Assembly (NCBI GenBank): GCA_019009955.1
Contig: CM032228.1
Span: 229,499,501 to 229,563,500 of the forward strand
DNA length: 64,000 bases
Direction: 5' to 3'
Source of the DNA: Riptortus pedestris
Taxonomy: Eukaryota > Arthropoda > Insecta > Hemiptera > Alydidae
Shown here: positions 1 through 10,750 of the stretch, piece after piece
Layout: every line of letters starts with the position of its first letter
Position numbering within the stretch: position 1 is the first letter of the stretch
Program-made: the position numbers and the translations under genes
The notes under the pieces: generated by a model
What the model saw: the letters and a program-made list of their open reading frames with translations, nothing else
The model's database searches: none
What the model was told of the DNA's origin: nothing

Positions 1-353
1 ACCTTATAATGAAGTGAACCATTATATAAAAGCTTATTGTTGATATGACATGAGGGGGAGTGGGTGTTTACAAAAACTATAAAACCCAAATATTTCGGTT
101 AATATTCAAGACAGAGAATAAATCTATATATGACTTTTTATAGTTCATGTAATTTGAAATAAGATTGGTTCTATACACATTTTCGGTCCGACGTATAGTA
201 AAGTAGATGTTTCGAATTTCTCCCTTCCCCCCTTCCAGCCACTAGTCGGATTTCAGCCGTTAACGAACTTGATCTCTATTTTTACATAAAAAGACTAAAT
301 ATCGAATTTTGTAACGATCATACAATAGAGTGATAAAAGACACACCCCCCCCC

Positions 354-395
<42 letters not shown>

Positions 396-485
396 ATATT
401 TTTGAAAGGAACGGACCTCATTTTCGTTATCTCTTAGGTAGGATCAATGAAGAACTGAGGAATATTTTCGAAAATTGTGCCATGT
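1..485 (-). mobile_element. HINE copy, cut by window start, 5' end missing
   Basis: Read on the minus strand this has the HINE order: GAACGGACCTCATTTTCG complement near 411, a mixed CA/TA microsatellite, then the block with the G-rich tract (C-run at 223-235 here) and the module running to TCATATCAACAATAAGC near the window edge. The 5' terminal palindrome is missing, because the match breaks off near 485 at TTGTGCCATG. The 3' hairpin lies outside the window. Confidence 0.75.
346..396. repeat. C-run, (CA)n and (TA)n microsatellite
   Basis: A C-run, then about 14 CA dinucleotides, then a short TA run. It sits where other copies of the family carry a pure (TA)n tract, so the internal microsatellite of this copy has partly changed repeat type. 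Confidence 0.9.
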
Positions 486-499
486 CTTTTGTTTAATGC

Positions 500-680
500 T
501 CGTTTTTGTACCTCGATTATTAAGGGAGTTATTTGTATTTTCTTGTTATATACAACCTTCAGTAACCCCCTCCCCTTTACCCACAACCTTTTTATCATCG
601 GTTTTTTGCATAGAAGTAGAGAATATGTGTTAGAACCGCACGTAGGAAATCTGCTTTGTTTCTGCCTGGCGGACATTTGG
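500..680 (+). mobile_element. HINE 3' fragment
   Basis: Begins in the module GGAGTTATTTGTATTTT, passes the conserved CCTTCAGTAACCCCC stretch and ends with a degraded terminus GGAAATCTGCTTTG...GCCTGGCGGACATTT. It is opposite in orientation to the preceding copy, and the two abut tail to tail with both 5' ends lost. Confidence 0.65.
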
Positions 681-1638
681 GTTTGATACAAGTTTCTTCT
701 CTATACCTAAACCTATTCTTTCTTTTACCAGTCTTATTACTATTTTTATTACTTGCAACTGGCCCGTTCAAGTACTCAGTCATTCACTGGAGTATTGATT
801 ATTGCTATTTATGTTTCCTAATACAAATATAAATTAAGCGTATGATCTTTTTTTTTCCATGGCTCTGAAAAGTTTGAATGCAGACTATTTTTTATGATAC
901 ACTCTCAATTATTCGTCTAATTGTGAACAGACTGGGGATAGTTTTGTCCGATGTATATGTAAATAATCGTTTTGTATATGTTATTGTCGTTTAAAAATTT
1001 TTGCAAGAATATTTCAATCAACCGAAACAGTAGCACATTTATCTGCTTTACTTCCGGCACGCTACGTGACTGTCTAGCACAACAATAGCTAACCTTATAG
1101 AGCTTAGAGTTTGGAAATTAACTGACAAAAATTGTGGTCGCTAGAATGCCAACCATTCCACATTTACACACACAAAAACTCCCGTGCATGCGGTAATGTA
1201 CAAACTTCTACATACGTACACATGTTTTTAACGACATATCCTTTAAAAAAATTACCTCATTTAAAATGAACCCTTCATAATTATAAAGTAGCAATGCTAA
1301 TAAATTAAAACTTCTCTTTATGGTTCCTAGAAGTTGTGTTTTCTCCCATAAAATTTTCTATTTCTACTGTACATACTTCACTGTCTACTCGATTAACCAT
1401 TTTTGAAAGAGACGACGGTTTGTCTGTTTTCTATAAAAAAATAAGAGTATAAAGAGGATAAGATGAAATTTAGTTTTTCTTTCTTAAATGCAGCAAAAAA
1501 GCGATTGGATTCAGTCCGAACTTCTAGTTGTCCGTAAAACAAGGATGCGTAAAATAAATCTTTTTCCATTAGTATGCTCACTAATTAAACAAAACTTCAA
1601 AGTAAAGCCGGACGAAGACATTCAAAGTCAGAGTCATT
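681..1638. other. AT-rich stretch without recognised feature
   Basis: No repeat family seen elsewhere in the window and no convincing coding frame. The short frames present have no recognisable motif. Confidence 0.6.
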
Positions 1639-1729
1639 ATTAGCAGATTTCCCTTATGGAGAATCGAACATTTTTTCGAAAACCCCTTCAAACGTCCACC
1701 ACCCCACCTAAAAATGACGTCCGTTCAAG

Positions 1730-1794
<65 letters not shown>

Positions 1795-1850
1795 TATAAT
1801 ACGTCCGTTCAAAAAATTGTATAGAAGTAATTTTAATGAAACGTGAGTCT
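1639..1850 (+). mobile_element. HINE 5' half with (TA)n
   Basis: Starts ATTAGCAGATTTCCCTTA, carries a degraded copy of the left block ending GTCCGTTCAAGATG, then a pure TA tract (about 1734-1790), then a short piece of the right block (CCGTTATAATACGTC, AAAATTGTATAGAA). Most of the right half and the hairpin are missing. Confidence 0.75.
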
Positions 1851-2540
1851 CCTAAAAATAATATATATACTTAAGCGATCAGTAACCCCTCCATTGCATC
1901 TTGAAAGATATTATTTCAAGGTTAGATACCAAAGCTTACTAGCTCCGATACATGTAAATATGTTGTCTAATAACGCAATGAATTGAGATTTTAATTCTTA
2001 ACCTCATAATTAAAAGCTTATCACATCTATATTGCACTCGATATTTACCTGACCGAGGATAAGGAAAATTATCACCTTAACAAACAGTATTCCGCTTTTT
2101 TTATACCTTTTATTTATTTAAATTGTCATATAAACATCATGAAAAATAATGAGCACATTGAATTGCGCCACTAGAAAAATTCTATACGCTGTCAGCTCTA
2201 TATTCAGAAAATTAATTATTCCGTGAAATAATATTTTCAATTGTAAAGAACAGACATTTTCATTGTTCTTTACAGTTAGAAGGTTCATGTTTCAGTGAAA
2301 AGATTGAATAAAACGAGTCACTAAATGTTCTATTCATTGAGTTATATAAACCACTAAGACTTGTCTATCGTCATTATAAAATTCATTGTTCCAGCAACTC
2401 ATTCACGAGATGACAGTTGGTTTGACAGATCTGAACACAGCTTTCTGCTACCGTTTTAATAAGAGAAATGACAACTCAGATGGATTTGAATAAATTATCC
2501 AAGGTTAAATAAAAGGGAGTTTACTATCTATTAATTCTTG
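1851..2540. other. AT-rich stretch without recognised feature
   Basis: No similarity to the repeat families in the window and no supported coding frame. An inverted pair built on ACAGACATTTTCATTGTTC and the nearby GTTCTTTACAGTT lies around 2245-2280 but is short. Confidence 0.5.
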
Positions 2541-2719
2541 GTAAACTTAGAGATGCGAGTTCGATTCTTGCCTGGGCAAAGGAAATTATTTAGTGACCGA
2601 ATTCATTAAATAACATCCTAAGTCCCACCCTGGCTAGAAAAGGGTGGTAACCTGTAGATAACCTGTCCCAATTAGCTTAAGTTGCAAAAAGTGGACGTTA
2701 ATAAATAATAATAATAATA
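2541..2719 (+). mobile_element. tRNA-derived SINE, 5' truncated
   Basis: Contains the box-B-like GAGTTCGATTCTTGCC, then the family body (GGGCAAAGGAAATTATTTAG, CCTGGCTAGAAAAGGGTGG) and the tail GTGGACGTTAATAAATAATAAT. The box A region present in fuller copies (29651, 58310) is missing. No open frame is expected. Such elements depend on LINE machinery for mobility. Confidence 0.85.
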
Positions 2720-2831
2720 TTACTTCTTGTGTTGCCTATTAACTATACACTTTAGCCAGCGCCTTGATTTCATCACATTTAATGATAAATTAGTAGTAGT
2801 TAGTAGAAGTAGAATGTAAAATTACTAAACG

Positions 2832-2961
2832 TTTTAGCAGATTTCCCTTAAGGGAAATCAGCTATTGAGGTTGTACTCATGACGGAATTTTCAAAATGTT
2901 TCTTCAAATGTCCAACGATCCTACCTAGTAGATTACGAAAATGAGGTCCGTTCAAAACTGT

Positions 2962-3011
<50 letters not shown>
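2832..3011 (+). mobile_element. HINE 5' half with (TA)n
   Basis: A well-preserved left end: TTTTAGCAGATTTCCC with the full TTAAGGG palindrome, TATTGAGGTTGTACTCATGA, GAGGTCCGTTCAAAACTG, then about 48 bp of TA repeat. The right half is absent. What follows (3012-3151) is not recognised. Confidence 0.85.
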
Positions 3012-3015
<4 letters not shown>

Positions 3016-3151
3016 ATGGATATTCTTTTTCGAAAATATTTGATCCTCGTTGAGTAAAGTCGCTTACATGAAATGTATTTCTCTGTTGCATATAAACCAG
3101 TTTCAAGATTATAAATCGTTCTTGCAGGCCTAAATGTATCATCATTTATCC

Positions 3152-3286
3152 TTTAGTAGATTTTCCTAAGGAGAAATCATTTATTGAGGTTGTACTCATG
3201 GTGGGATTTTCGAAAAATATCTTCAAATGTTCATCGATGCTTCCCTGGAGATGACGAAAATGACCTCGTTCAGAATTGTGGGCATA

Positions 3287-3339
<53 letters not shown>

Positions 3340-3560
3340 CTGATAACGCTCTAGCGGTCGCAATTTCGAAACGTATCGTTAACGGCTAAAATAGCACATG
3401 GTGAGGGGGGGGGAGAGGGGTTAGAAGGATAATATTCGAAATATCCCCGTTGTTATCCGTTGGATCGAAAAATTGTATAGATTTTTATTGAAAATGTAAT
3501 GTTGTATAAATGTTGGTACATACATGTTTCTCTTTATTGAATATTCTAGATATTCCCATA
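3152..3560 (+). mobile_element. HINE, 3' truncated
   Basis: Left end TTTAGTAGATTTTCCTAAGG, left block, TA tract (about 3283-3338), then CTCTAGCGGTCGCAATTTC, a G-run (about 3405-3420) and the AAAATTGTATAG block. It stops within the ATATTCTAGATATTCCCAT module, where the next HINE begins, so the 3' hairpin was lost or replaced by that insertion. Confidence 0.8.
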
Positions 3561-3576
3561 TTAGCAGATTTCCCTT

Positions 3577-3631
<55 letters not shown>

Positions 3632-3999
3632 ATAGGGTTTAAGGGCGAAAAACTACCAGGTTATCATCGCCCTGTAATATTTATAATTCACATTTTGGTA
3701 TCCTCAGCCATATCGCCATTTTACCAATATAAACGAGGATACGAGCAATTGCACTTTAAATTTCTTTGTATAAACTCGTGTTTTTTACAAAATTAAACAA
3801 TTTATCGAGTTCTTTCGGGTCATCTCCAAGGACCCGGTATTCTATACTATTGGAAATATTGTATTTGTTTCTAATATCTGTATACTTATGGCATTCCATT
3901 AATATGTGATATATAGTCAGTTCTGTGTTACATTTCTCACAAATCGGGAGTTGATCTTTTGTCATAAGATAGCCATGCGTAAGTCGTGTGTGCCCCATT

Positions 4000-4060
<61 letters not shown>

Positions 4061-4545
4061 CTGTTAACGCTCTAGCGGTCGCAATTTTTGTTTGATAGTT
4101 ACCAAACTTCATATTTAATCGTTCTATGTAAAAAGAAAGATCAAGTTCGTTAATGGCTGAAATTCAACAAGTGAGAGGGGGGTATAGAAAAGGGGGATTT
4201 TTGAAAATTTAAAATATATCCGTTATTATGCGTCGGATCGAAAAATTGTATAAAATGAATCGTATTGCAAATTAAATTTACTATAAATATTGTTCTATAT
4301 GTTTATTCTGTATCTTGAATATTAACCGAGATATTTTCATTTGTATTCTGCCTGTGGTCGGCAGGAGTCCGCTGTTTCGGACTTTCCGCCGAGAGCTCTG
4401 GAGGTCGTTTCCGTAGCTATTCGCCCCTCGTGAATAGGTTTAGAGGTTTCTTGCTACTACAGTTGTTATTAGGCAGATTTATCTACTGTAAAACTTCACG
4501 TGGGAAATCTACTTAGTTTACGCAGCCCCTGCGTGACGGACTTTT
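3561..4545 (+). mobile_element. HINE carrying a LINE fragment in its (TA)n tract
   Basis: Begins TTAGCAGATTTCCCTTAAGG and goes directly into TA repeats, so the left block is deleted. A retrotransposon fragment (3624-4002) interrupts the TA tract. After it come more TA repeats, CTCTAGCGGTCGCAATTTTT, the G-rich stretch (4168-4180), CCGTTATTATGCGTCGGATC, a terminal variant with GGACTTTCCGCCGAGAGC, and the end GGGAAATCTACTTAGTTTACGCAGCCCCTGCGTGACGGAC. Both termini are present. Confidence 0.85.
3624..4002 (-). pseudogene. LINE 3' fragment, RNase H/C-terminal region
   Basis: On the minus strand the frame reads RMGHTRLTHGYLMTKDQ, then ICEKCNTELTIYHILMECHK, and ends in NTSLYKEI with a stop near 3756. 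The GHTRLTHGYL and CxxC...HILxEC pattern is typical of the C-terminal, RNase H-proximal region of I/Jockey-type non-LTR retrotransposons. The 3' UTR continues to about 3624 (GGCGATATGG, CGCCCTTAAAC) and ends in a short A-rich tail. It is severely 5' truncated. The same 3' end occurs at 61557-62072, which identifies one LINE family. It lies between two (TA)n tracts of a HINE, so no unambiguous target duplication can be read. Confidence 0.8.
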
Positions 4546-5135
4546 TTAGTTTTCGGCCACCATTAAGTTCACACACCTACTAATGTCGTATTAACATCAA
4601 GCTGTTATACAATGAATAACTTCATTCTAAGGTTAAATATCTACTTTTGGTTATCATTTAACTTTTATTTTGTGTGATGCATGCAAACGCATTATTTGAC
4701 GTCATCACCAATCAAAATTTTTCTTTCTTTTCTAGATAATGTTTATTTGATCCATACCATACTGAATATATAGCCGTTTCAGACAACACTATAGATCATG
4801 TTTCTTATTTTCTGAAATCGTACCTAGAATAGTGGGGGGAATTTCAAAATTCAAAACGTCGACAAAAATTATGAGTCGGAACATAAAATGTTACGGGACG
4901 AATCTTGATAAACTTTTGATTTTCTTCAATTTTTGTTGTATGGATTTTTTGGTAACTCAAGAATTAAGCGAGTTATTCGTACTTCCTTGTTCTCTGAGCT
5001 CTGTACCCCCCCCCCCCTCCCACTTCTAATAATCAGTTGCTTACATACAGAGAATAAGTACAGATATGAATTCACAAGTGTCTTATTGCTCCACTTGGGA
5101 AATCTGCTTAGGTTACGCAGCTCGTGCGGGACTGG
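4546..5135 (+). mobile_element. HINE long-variant right part, no 5' end
   Basis: Directly after the previous hairpin the sequence continues with the long-variant module: TTTTCGGCCACC, ATTAACATCAAGCTGTTATA, a TGACGTCATCACCAATC segment, TTATGAGTCGGAACATAAAA, and a C-run. It finishes GGGAAATCTGCTTAGGTTACGCAGCTCGTGC. It has no left end of its own and adjoins the preceding element head to tail. Confidence 0.7.
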
Positions 5136-5159
5136 TTGTCTTAAATACACTGAATTAAT

Positions 5160-5377
5160 GCCAAAAGTTTTTATAGAACATTGCCCGAAGCAACTTTTAA
5201 CTAATTATTTTTCTTTTTTGCCCGATCACAGCTACTTGTTTTGTCCTTGTCCTAAACAACACAAACAAGGCAATTCAAACAAAGAGGGCTAACTCAAAAG
5301 ATTATATCAGCCTAAAGGCTGGATTTTATGAACTAAAGGACTTGGTGTCCTGTATAAATATTTATTGTTGTTAGCAA
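5160..5377 (+). mobile_element. possible LINE 3' tail
   Basis: The segment ends with two small hairpins (AGCCTAAAGGCT and AAGGACTTGGTGTCCT) followed by TATAAATATTTATTGTTGTT. Hairpins plus a TTGTTG-type tail resemble 3' UTRs of insect non-LTR retrotransposons. No coding motif is left and no target duplication was found, so the call rests on the tail alone. Confidence 0.35.
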
Positions 5378-5640
5378 GTTTTGCCGTGAAACAAATTTTT
5401 TTATTGCGTTCTCACATTGCTGTCAGAACTGTGTTTTTCATTTATCGATTCTTTTTATGGTCAATAAAACAGCGTGAGTTTCCGGGCGTTGCTCTAGGGT
5501 AATTCAGAATTCATAAAGATTGCTTGAATAATTCTAGTTAGAGGAAATATAGGTGTGATGCTCTTAATGTTATGATGGCTCTTATCGCTTAACTTCTAGA
5601 ATAATTTGCTGGAAGTTATGATGGTTAGTTTAATGATAAA

Positions 5641-6657
5641 CGTCCGTCGCGCAGGGGCTACGTAAAATAAGCAGATTTCCCTCGCAATGTTTAACAATAG
5701 ATAAATCTAAATTCTGGTAACACAACACCACCGTGCATAAATACAAGCGATAATAAGAAACCTCCCGACGGGGAGCCTCTGAAATGTAAACTAACAGTTT
5801 GCCAACTTCTCATCGGAAAGAAAAGCAATTACTCAAATATATCAGAATATAACATATTAATTTGATATGAATTTACAATGAATCCGGATAATTTTTATCT
5901 CAATCAATCAAATTTATTTGGTCCAAATACCTAAGGCAGGGGGGGTCACCAGAACATACTTTCATGTATCTCGTAAAATAAAGGTCCTTGAAAAAAATAT
6001 TTGAGGTTCTGTTGCTCTGAAATTCTCTCAGCTCTAGTGACCAATGTACGAATTATCCCATTCTTCTGTGCTGGATGGTGATGAGATCCAGCGTGTAGGT
6101 ATCTGTTGGTATGTGTAGGTTTTCTGTAAACCGCATGCCCCAGCTGTCCGTTTGGTTTCCTTTCCACCAGAACATCCAGGAATGATATCTTTCTATCGCG
6201 CTCGATCTCCATCGTGAACTCAATGTTGGGGTGTATTGATTTAAGATGCTACAGAAATTCTTCTAAGGTCTCCTCTCCATGTGGCCATATGACGAACGTG
6301 TTATCCAGATATTTGATTCTATACAATTTTTTGATCCGACGCATAATAACGGAGATATTTTGAATCTTCAAAAATCCCCCGCTCTAAACTCCCCTCCCAC
6401 TGGTCTGATTTCAGCCATTAATAATCTTGATCTTTCTTTTTACATAAAACGCTTAAATATGAAATTTGGTAACGATCAAACAAAAATTGCGACCGCTAGA
6501 GCGTTAACAGACAAATATACTCGTGTATATATAATTTTGAACGGACCTCATTTTCGTCATCCCCTGGGTAGGATCGATGGGCATTTGAGGAAATTGTTCG
6601 AAACTCGCTTCATGAGTACGACCTCAATAGCTGATTTCCCTTAAGGGAAATCTGCTT
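5641..6657 (-). mobile_element. HINE with a Penelope fragment inside
   Basis: The 3' end lies at 5641 (complement of GACGGAC, hairpin CGCAGGGGCTACG, GCAGATTTCCCTCGC). The 5' end lies at 6657 (CTGATTTCCCTTAAGGGAAA, TCTGCTTAAA). Between them are part of the left block, the ATTGCGACCGCTAGAGCG block, the G/C-rich tract and ATCCGACGCATAATAACG. At 6311 the element gives way to Penelope reverse-transcriptase sequence and then unassigned sequence before resuming near 5760. Both element ends are intact around the foreign segment. The TA tract is almost absent. Confidence 0.8.
5998..6311 (-). pseudogene. Penelope-like element reverse transcriptase fragment
   Basis: The minus-strand translation includes TFVIWPHGEETLEEFL just after the catalytic position, then FLDVLVERKPNGQLGHAVYR, KPTHTNRYLHAGSHHHPAQK and RTLVTRAERISEQQNLK. 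This is the well-known C-terminal part of the Penelope-type RT, leading to the region before the GIY-YIG endonuclease. The catalytic YxDD is changed to YLDN and a stop codon interrupts the frame after EEFL. After QQNLK the similarity ends abruptly. It is dead and truncated at both ends, and lies wholly inside a HINE. Confidence 0.85.
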
Positions 6658-6910
6658 AAAAATTAACCCTATTTACAATACTCGATGAAATTATGCCCCA
6701 TCAAATAAACGTAAGTACACTGGAATGATGTTATGTCTCATTGTTTATTCATTTCGGAGGAGAACAATTATATACCATCTCGTTGGCAAAAGAAATTTCA
6801 GAACAGAATCTTAAATAGACTAATCATGTATATATTCTACAATGGTCGTGAAATACCAAGATAAGAGTCGAATTGTTTTCGGAAATAAATATTATTTTTC
6901 TATTTTTTAT
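6658..6910. other. AT-rich spacer
   Basis: No repeat or coding feature recognised between two HINE copies. Confidence 0.5.
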
Positions 6911-7253
6911 ATTAGCAGATTTGCTTTAAGGGAAATCCGCAATTGAGGTTATGCTCTTGACGCATCGATACTACCCTGGAGATAGCAAACATGAGGTCCG
7001 TCCAAAATTATATAGATGTAGTACTTATAGGCTACACCTGGCATACGATCTCGTAAACTGGTGAATATGATTATCACACGATCGAACAAGGGAATAAGAG
7101 GGTCACAAGGATGTATGTCATGAAGCGCTTTAGTTTGAAGTTTAAATACCAAATATTGTTCTCAATGAAGTTTTAATTTTTGTCATAAATTCCAATTCGT
7201 GGCGGGCGTGGGCAATCTGCTTAGTTAACGCAACCCTTGTGTGACGGACTCTT
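6911..7253 (+). mobile_element. short HINE with both ends, no (TA)n
   Basis: Starts ATTAGCAGATTTGCTTTAAG, keeps GAGGTCCGTCCAAAATTATA, and ends GGGCAATCTGCTTAGTTAACG followed by the degraded hairpin CAACCCTTGTGTGACGGACT. Only about 340 bp: most of the middle, including the microsatellite and G-rich block, is deleted. The last part, TACCAAATATTGTTCTCA, belongs to the long variant. Confidence 0.8.
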
Positions 7254-9714
7254 AATTATTTGGTCTGGATAAAAGAACATTTGGTAACCAATAGATAACG
7301 CCACCTACTAAGATTATTGTATGATCAGAAAAATCGAATTTAGTATACCTAAAATATGTTAAACTTGTTTTTTTTTCGAGCTTGCACGACCGGCAAAAAC
7401 AACCCTTAACCACATTTTTTCTGATTAATTTTCAGTTGTGAGTCAGTAGAAAGGAAAATACCTTTACATGCATTGAATGTTAAAATTATCTTATCAATTG
7501 AGGCAAGGCTAACAAGTTCAAGTTGATGATTAGATTTATATATCTAATCTATCATTTATTTTGATCTTCAAAATATTTTGATCTTTCATTGTCGAGAAAC
7601 TGAAATAAGGGTATTTATCACGTCATATGGGAAAACTTTTATAAGATAAGTGTGCTTTATTACGTATTTCTATCCTTCTTTAATCGTGGATTGCCAAGTG
7701 CGAGAGTTTTTCTCACACTTTTCGGAATAAATGAAGTGACTCCCTCACATCTGCAGCTGAACACTTCCCGACCCGTCCTAACCTGATCCAGCCAGTGTTC
7801 ATTCGACCTCAAAAGGCACTGGACAGTTAACTTCATTTCTTAAAGAATAATAATAATTTCAATAAACTCCGCTACGTAAATATGTCATATATTTGGCATA
7901 ATGACACTATTAGCTGTGTTTTGTTTTGTCTCTGGCTTGGTAAAACAGCCATTCAATCGTTGTTTCAGTATTTGTTTTTTTTTCATTTCAGACTACTGAT
8001 GCAGAAGGGGTTTAGAGGGTTTATTGCGAACTAAATTATAATAATGAATCTTGTGAAGAAATTGTGATCTAAAGTCTAGAGTATTGGAAACAGTAAAATA
8101 AAATCTTGGGAAGAAGAGATTTCTACGGTTGATGGAAAGCAAGAAACAAGTAAAGAGAAAAACATTGACTTTGTAAATATAGATCCGTCTCATAAACTTG
8201 ACGTAATAAAAGATCGACGTAAAAATAGGCTCGACATTTTTCTTTTTGAAAGCGATAAGCCTAAAGATAATACAATGGCTATCGTAGCTCCGTCTGTCCC
8301 CAATGAAATTTTTATAGATACAAAAATAGATAGCCAATGGTCATTCTCAGTTATAATGGCATAAAAAGCGGAAATGCTCAGAAGACCATGGTAAATGCAA
8401 CGATTGCAAATGCTACGCTACAAAAATCACCGAGAGAAGAAGTCAACAGTCAATCTCCATGCAAAAGTCAGAAGGGGCTAAGAAAATACTGTTTTCTCTG
8501 AAATCAAAAATTGCAGAGTACATCAGTTTATTTCAGAAATATCAACGAGCCGATCTGTGGCGCACACCAGGTAAAATTCTGTACGTCTGTGCGCAGTAAA
8601 ATACCATATAAACGCAAATATTTGCAAGTTTAATTACACTTGTAATTAGCCATTAAATTAGCACTGAGCGCAGTAATTGTTTTAAATAAATACAAGGGCG
8701 ATATATATCCAGGATATTGTTAAAAATCATTTAGATTTTTATTAACAAAGAGAGAACAATAGTTTCTCAGTCAATAATCTACACGTGGAAGCAATTACTA
8801 AAGGAATGACTTAATTTATCAAAAACCTTTTCAATAGAGTAAATATGCATCTATAATAAAAATTCGAAAAAGAAAACAAAAAATAATACCCTCAAAAATA
8901 TTAAGTCTTTCTGGATAAGTTTTTTTTTTTAGCACATTTCGCCCTGTAGATGACATATATGACTAAAAAAGGGGCAAAATATAAAATAGAATGTGCCATT
9001 GTTATGCGCCAGATAGAAAAATATTTTACATTTATAGAAATCCCCAACATTTCTTCTCATGAGATATCCCGCTATTACTTAAATCAGGGGGAAGCAGGGA
9101 ATATATTAAGCGATGTGACATATACACCGTATTACTGATACAAATAGACTCAGCTTATGCAATAAGTATAATGCATTAAATGTATATATATATATATGAA
9201 GAATCTCTTATCAAAGAAGTTTATTGAAATGTCTTAATCTTGTCCTAAAAGTGCTATGAGTCAACTCCTGTTACAAAAGTTGACAGGCCACTCCAAACAC
9301 ATCATCAATTCATAATCAACTTTTAAGTTTGAATAAAATAAGATGTAAACAATTTTTTACATTAAAATGTTTTAATCTCTATTAAATTTTTTTTATCTAT
9401 ATCTAAATAATGTAATATAAATTTTTAATTTGAGTTTATATAAGGTTAATAAAGTTAAACTCTTAATTAAATAAAATACATTAAAAATGGTTCACCTATG
9501 CATAATAATTAATTTATACTATTAAAAATGATTATTTTTGGCGTGCGATAGATTGACGCATGTTTGGCAAGATTTGAGTTAAAGTGAACATTGGAAATCC
9601 AGGATTAAATCAAGGTTTTCCGAGTTTCCCACCTTTTGTTCCTGTGAAATCTTTAAATTTGAAATTTTATACTATAACGAGATTTATTACACAAAGTATT
9701 TGCTGTTTTATACG
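7254..9714. other. long AT-rich interval, mostly unassigned
   Basis: No HINE or SINE copies in about 2.4 kb. It holds one broken frame (8080-8604, listed separately) and a short TA run near 9183. Near 7700 lies GTGCGAGAGTTTTTCTCACAC, a small hairpin. It may be old unique DNA or a diverged element. Confidence 0.5.
8080..8604 (+). pseudogene. unclassified degraded coding fragment
   Basis: A frame open from just after a TAG (8077-8079) to TAA at 8362-8364 encodes about 95 residues, including NIDPSHKLDVIKDRRKNRLD and APSVPNEIFIDTKIDSQW. Directly downstream, one frame over, another stretch stays open to about 8600 with a cysteine cluster (CSEDHGKCNDCKC) and a lysine-rich helix-like part. Two adjoining open frames offset by one base suggest one gene with a frameshift. 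No family recognised, and a chance open frame in AT-rich DNA is possible. Confidence 0.25.
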
Positions 9715-9960
9715 CATTTTCTGTTACTGGAATATTAACCAAGTTATTTGTATGTTTTTTTTCAGTCTTCTGCGAACCCCCATTCTACACCATTTCATTT
9801 TGATTAGCTGAGGGGCCAAAGCACCTGTGTCTTGCTTAAATTACAATTATTGGTTACAAAGCAACAAACTATGGGAGCAATAGAGAATTGACATTTGAGG
9901 TGACATTGGAGCATGTGGGAACTCGGCTTATTTTACGCAGCCTCTGCGTGTCGGCGTTTT
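9715..9960 (+). mobile_element. HINE 3' fragment
   Basis: Contains TGGAATATTAACCAAGTTAT, the TTTTTTCAGTCTTCTGCGAACCCCCATTC part of the long variant, and ends GGGAACTCGGCTTATTTTACGCAGCCTCTGCGTGTCGGCG, a recognisable but mutated subterminal repeat and hairpin. The sequence upstream (9570-9714) may be a more diverged part of the same copy. Confidence 0.65.
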
Positions 9961-10595
9961 ATTCCTTATTTTGTTAGTAAGTAATTATATTTTTATTAAA
10001 GAGTATTGAAAAGTATTGCTTCTTTTAAATGGCGTTTGAATTCCTTCGTTCTGAGATAACTTCTCTTTTTTTTTTGTTTACTGCATATTGGGTCTAGCTT
10101 TGGTAAAAAACGACGTTTGTGAATCGCTTTTTTGTTTGTCTTGCTATTTTTAATATTCTTTGGTATCTTGTCTAAAGGTTGTCTTTGGTATCCGTCCCTG
10201 TGTGCTGTACCGTATGTTGGTTTAATTCGTTTTTCAAAGTTGTTACATGTAAGAGCGATATTACTTTCAGTCCGTGAAAAGTAACAAGCTTGTGTTGTGA
10301 AGTGCGGTTCGACGTGCCCTGTGTTTTAATGTCTGTGAATGTTGGTTACCCGTCTGTTGCATATCACAATTTGTTTTTTCTTCTGTGTGCCACAAGTTAA
10401 TATGATCAATCAAGCAATTTAAACTCCCAGGTGTAACAAGAAAATGACTAAATATAAATTCAATTTCCAGAAAATGACAGAAACGAAGTGGTAGTGCTCA
10501 TTTAGTGGTTATGTTATGCCACTAAATTTTGGAAAGCAAAATTGTATTCATTTCGTCCCACCAGCGACAGGTAAATATTTAAATATTTTATGTAT
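9961..10595. other. AT-rich interval without recognised feature
   Basis: No repeat of the window families and no supported coding region. Confidence 0.5.
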
Positions 10596-10750
10596 GTGTT
10601 TACAAAAGGGAATTTCGAAAAGTCGAAATATCCTGGTCATTATACCTCAGATTGAGAAATTGTATAAAACCAATCCTATTGCAAACTAAATGTCCTATAT
10701 ACATTATTATAAAGATTACATCTTGGATATTAATGTAGATATTTTCATTT
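10596..10750 (+). mobile_element. HINE internal fragment
   Basis: Carries GGGAATTTCGAAAAGTCGAAATAT, CAGATTGAGAAATTGTATAA and TTGGATATTAATGTAGATAT, i.e. the middle of the right half, and is cut off where the next HINE starts at TTTAGCGGATTTG. This is another case of a HINE inserted at a T-run inside an older HINE. Confidence 0.65.

Noticed and set aside
2933..4112. Frames with long Tyr-Ile runs at many (TA)n tracts (also 22629, 48282, 53003)
   Set aside because: TA repeats have no stop codon in the TAT/ATA phases, so these frames are by-products of the microsatellite.
6911..6960. CRISPR-like array from regularly seen palindromes
   Set aside because: The palindromes are HINE left ends at irregular spacing in a eukaryotic genome; no spacer-repeat structure.
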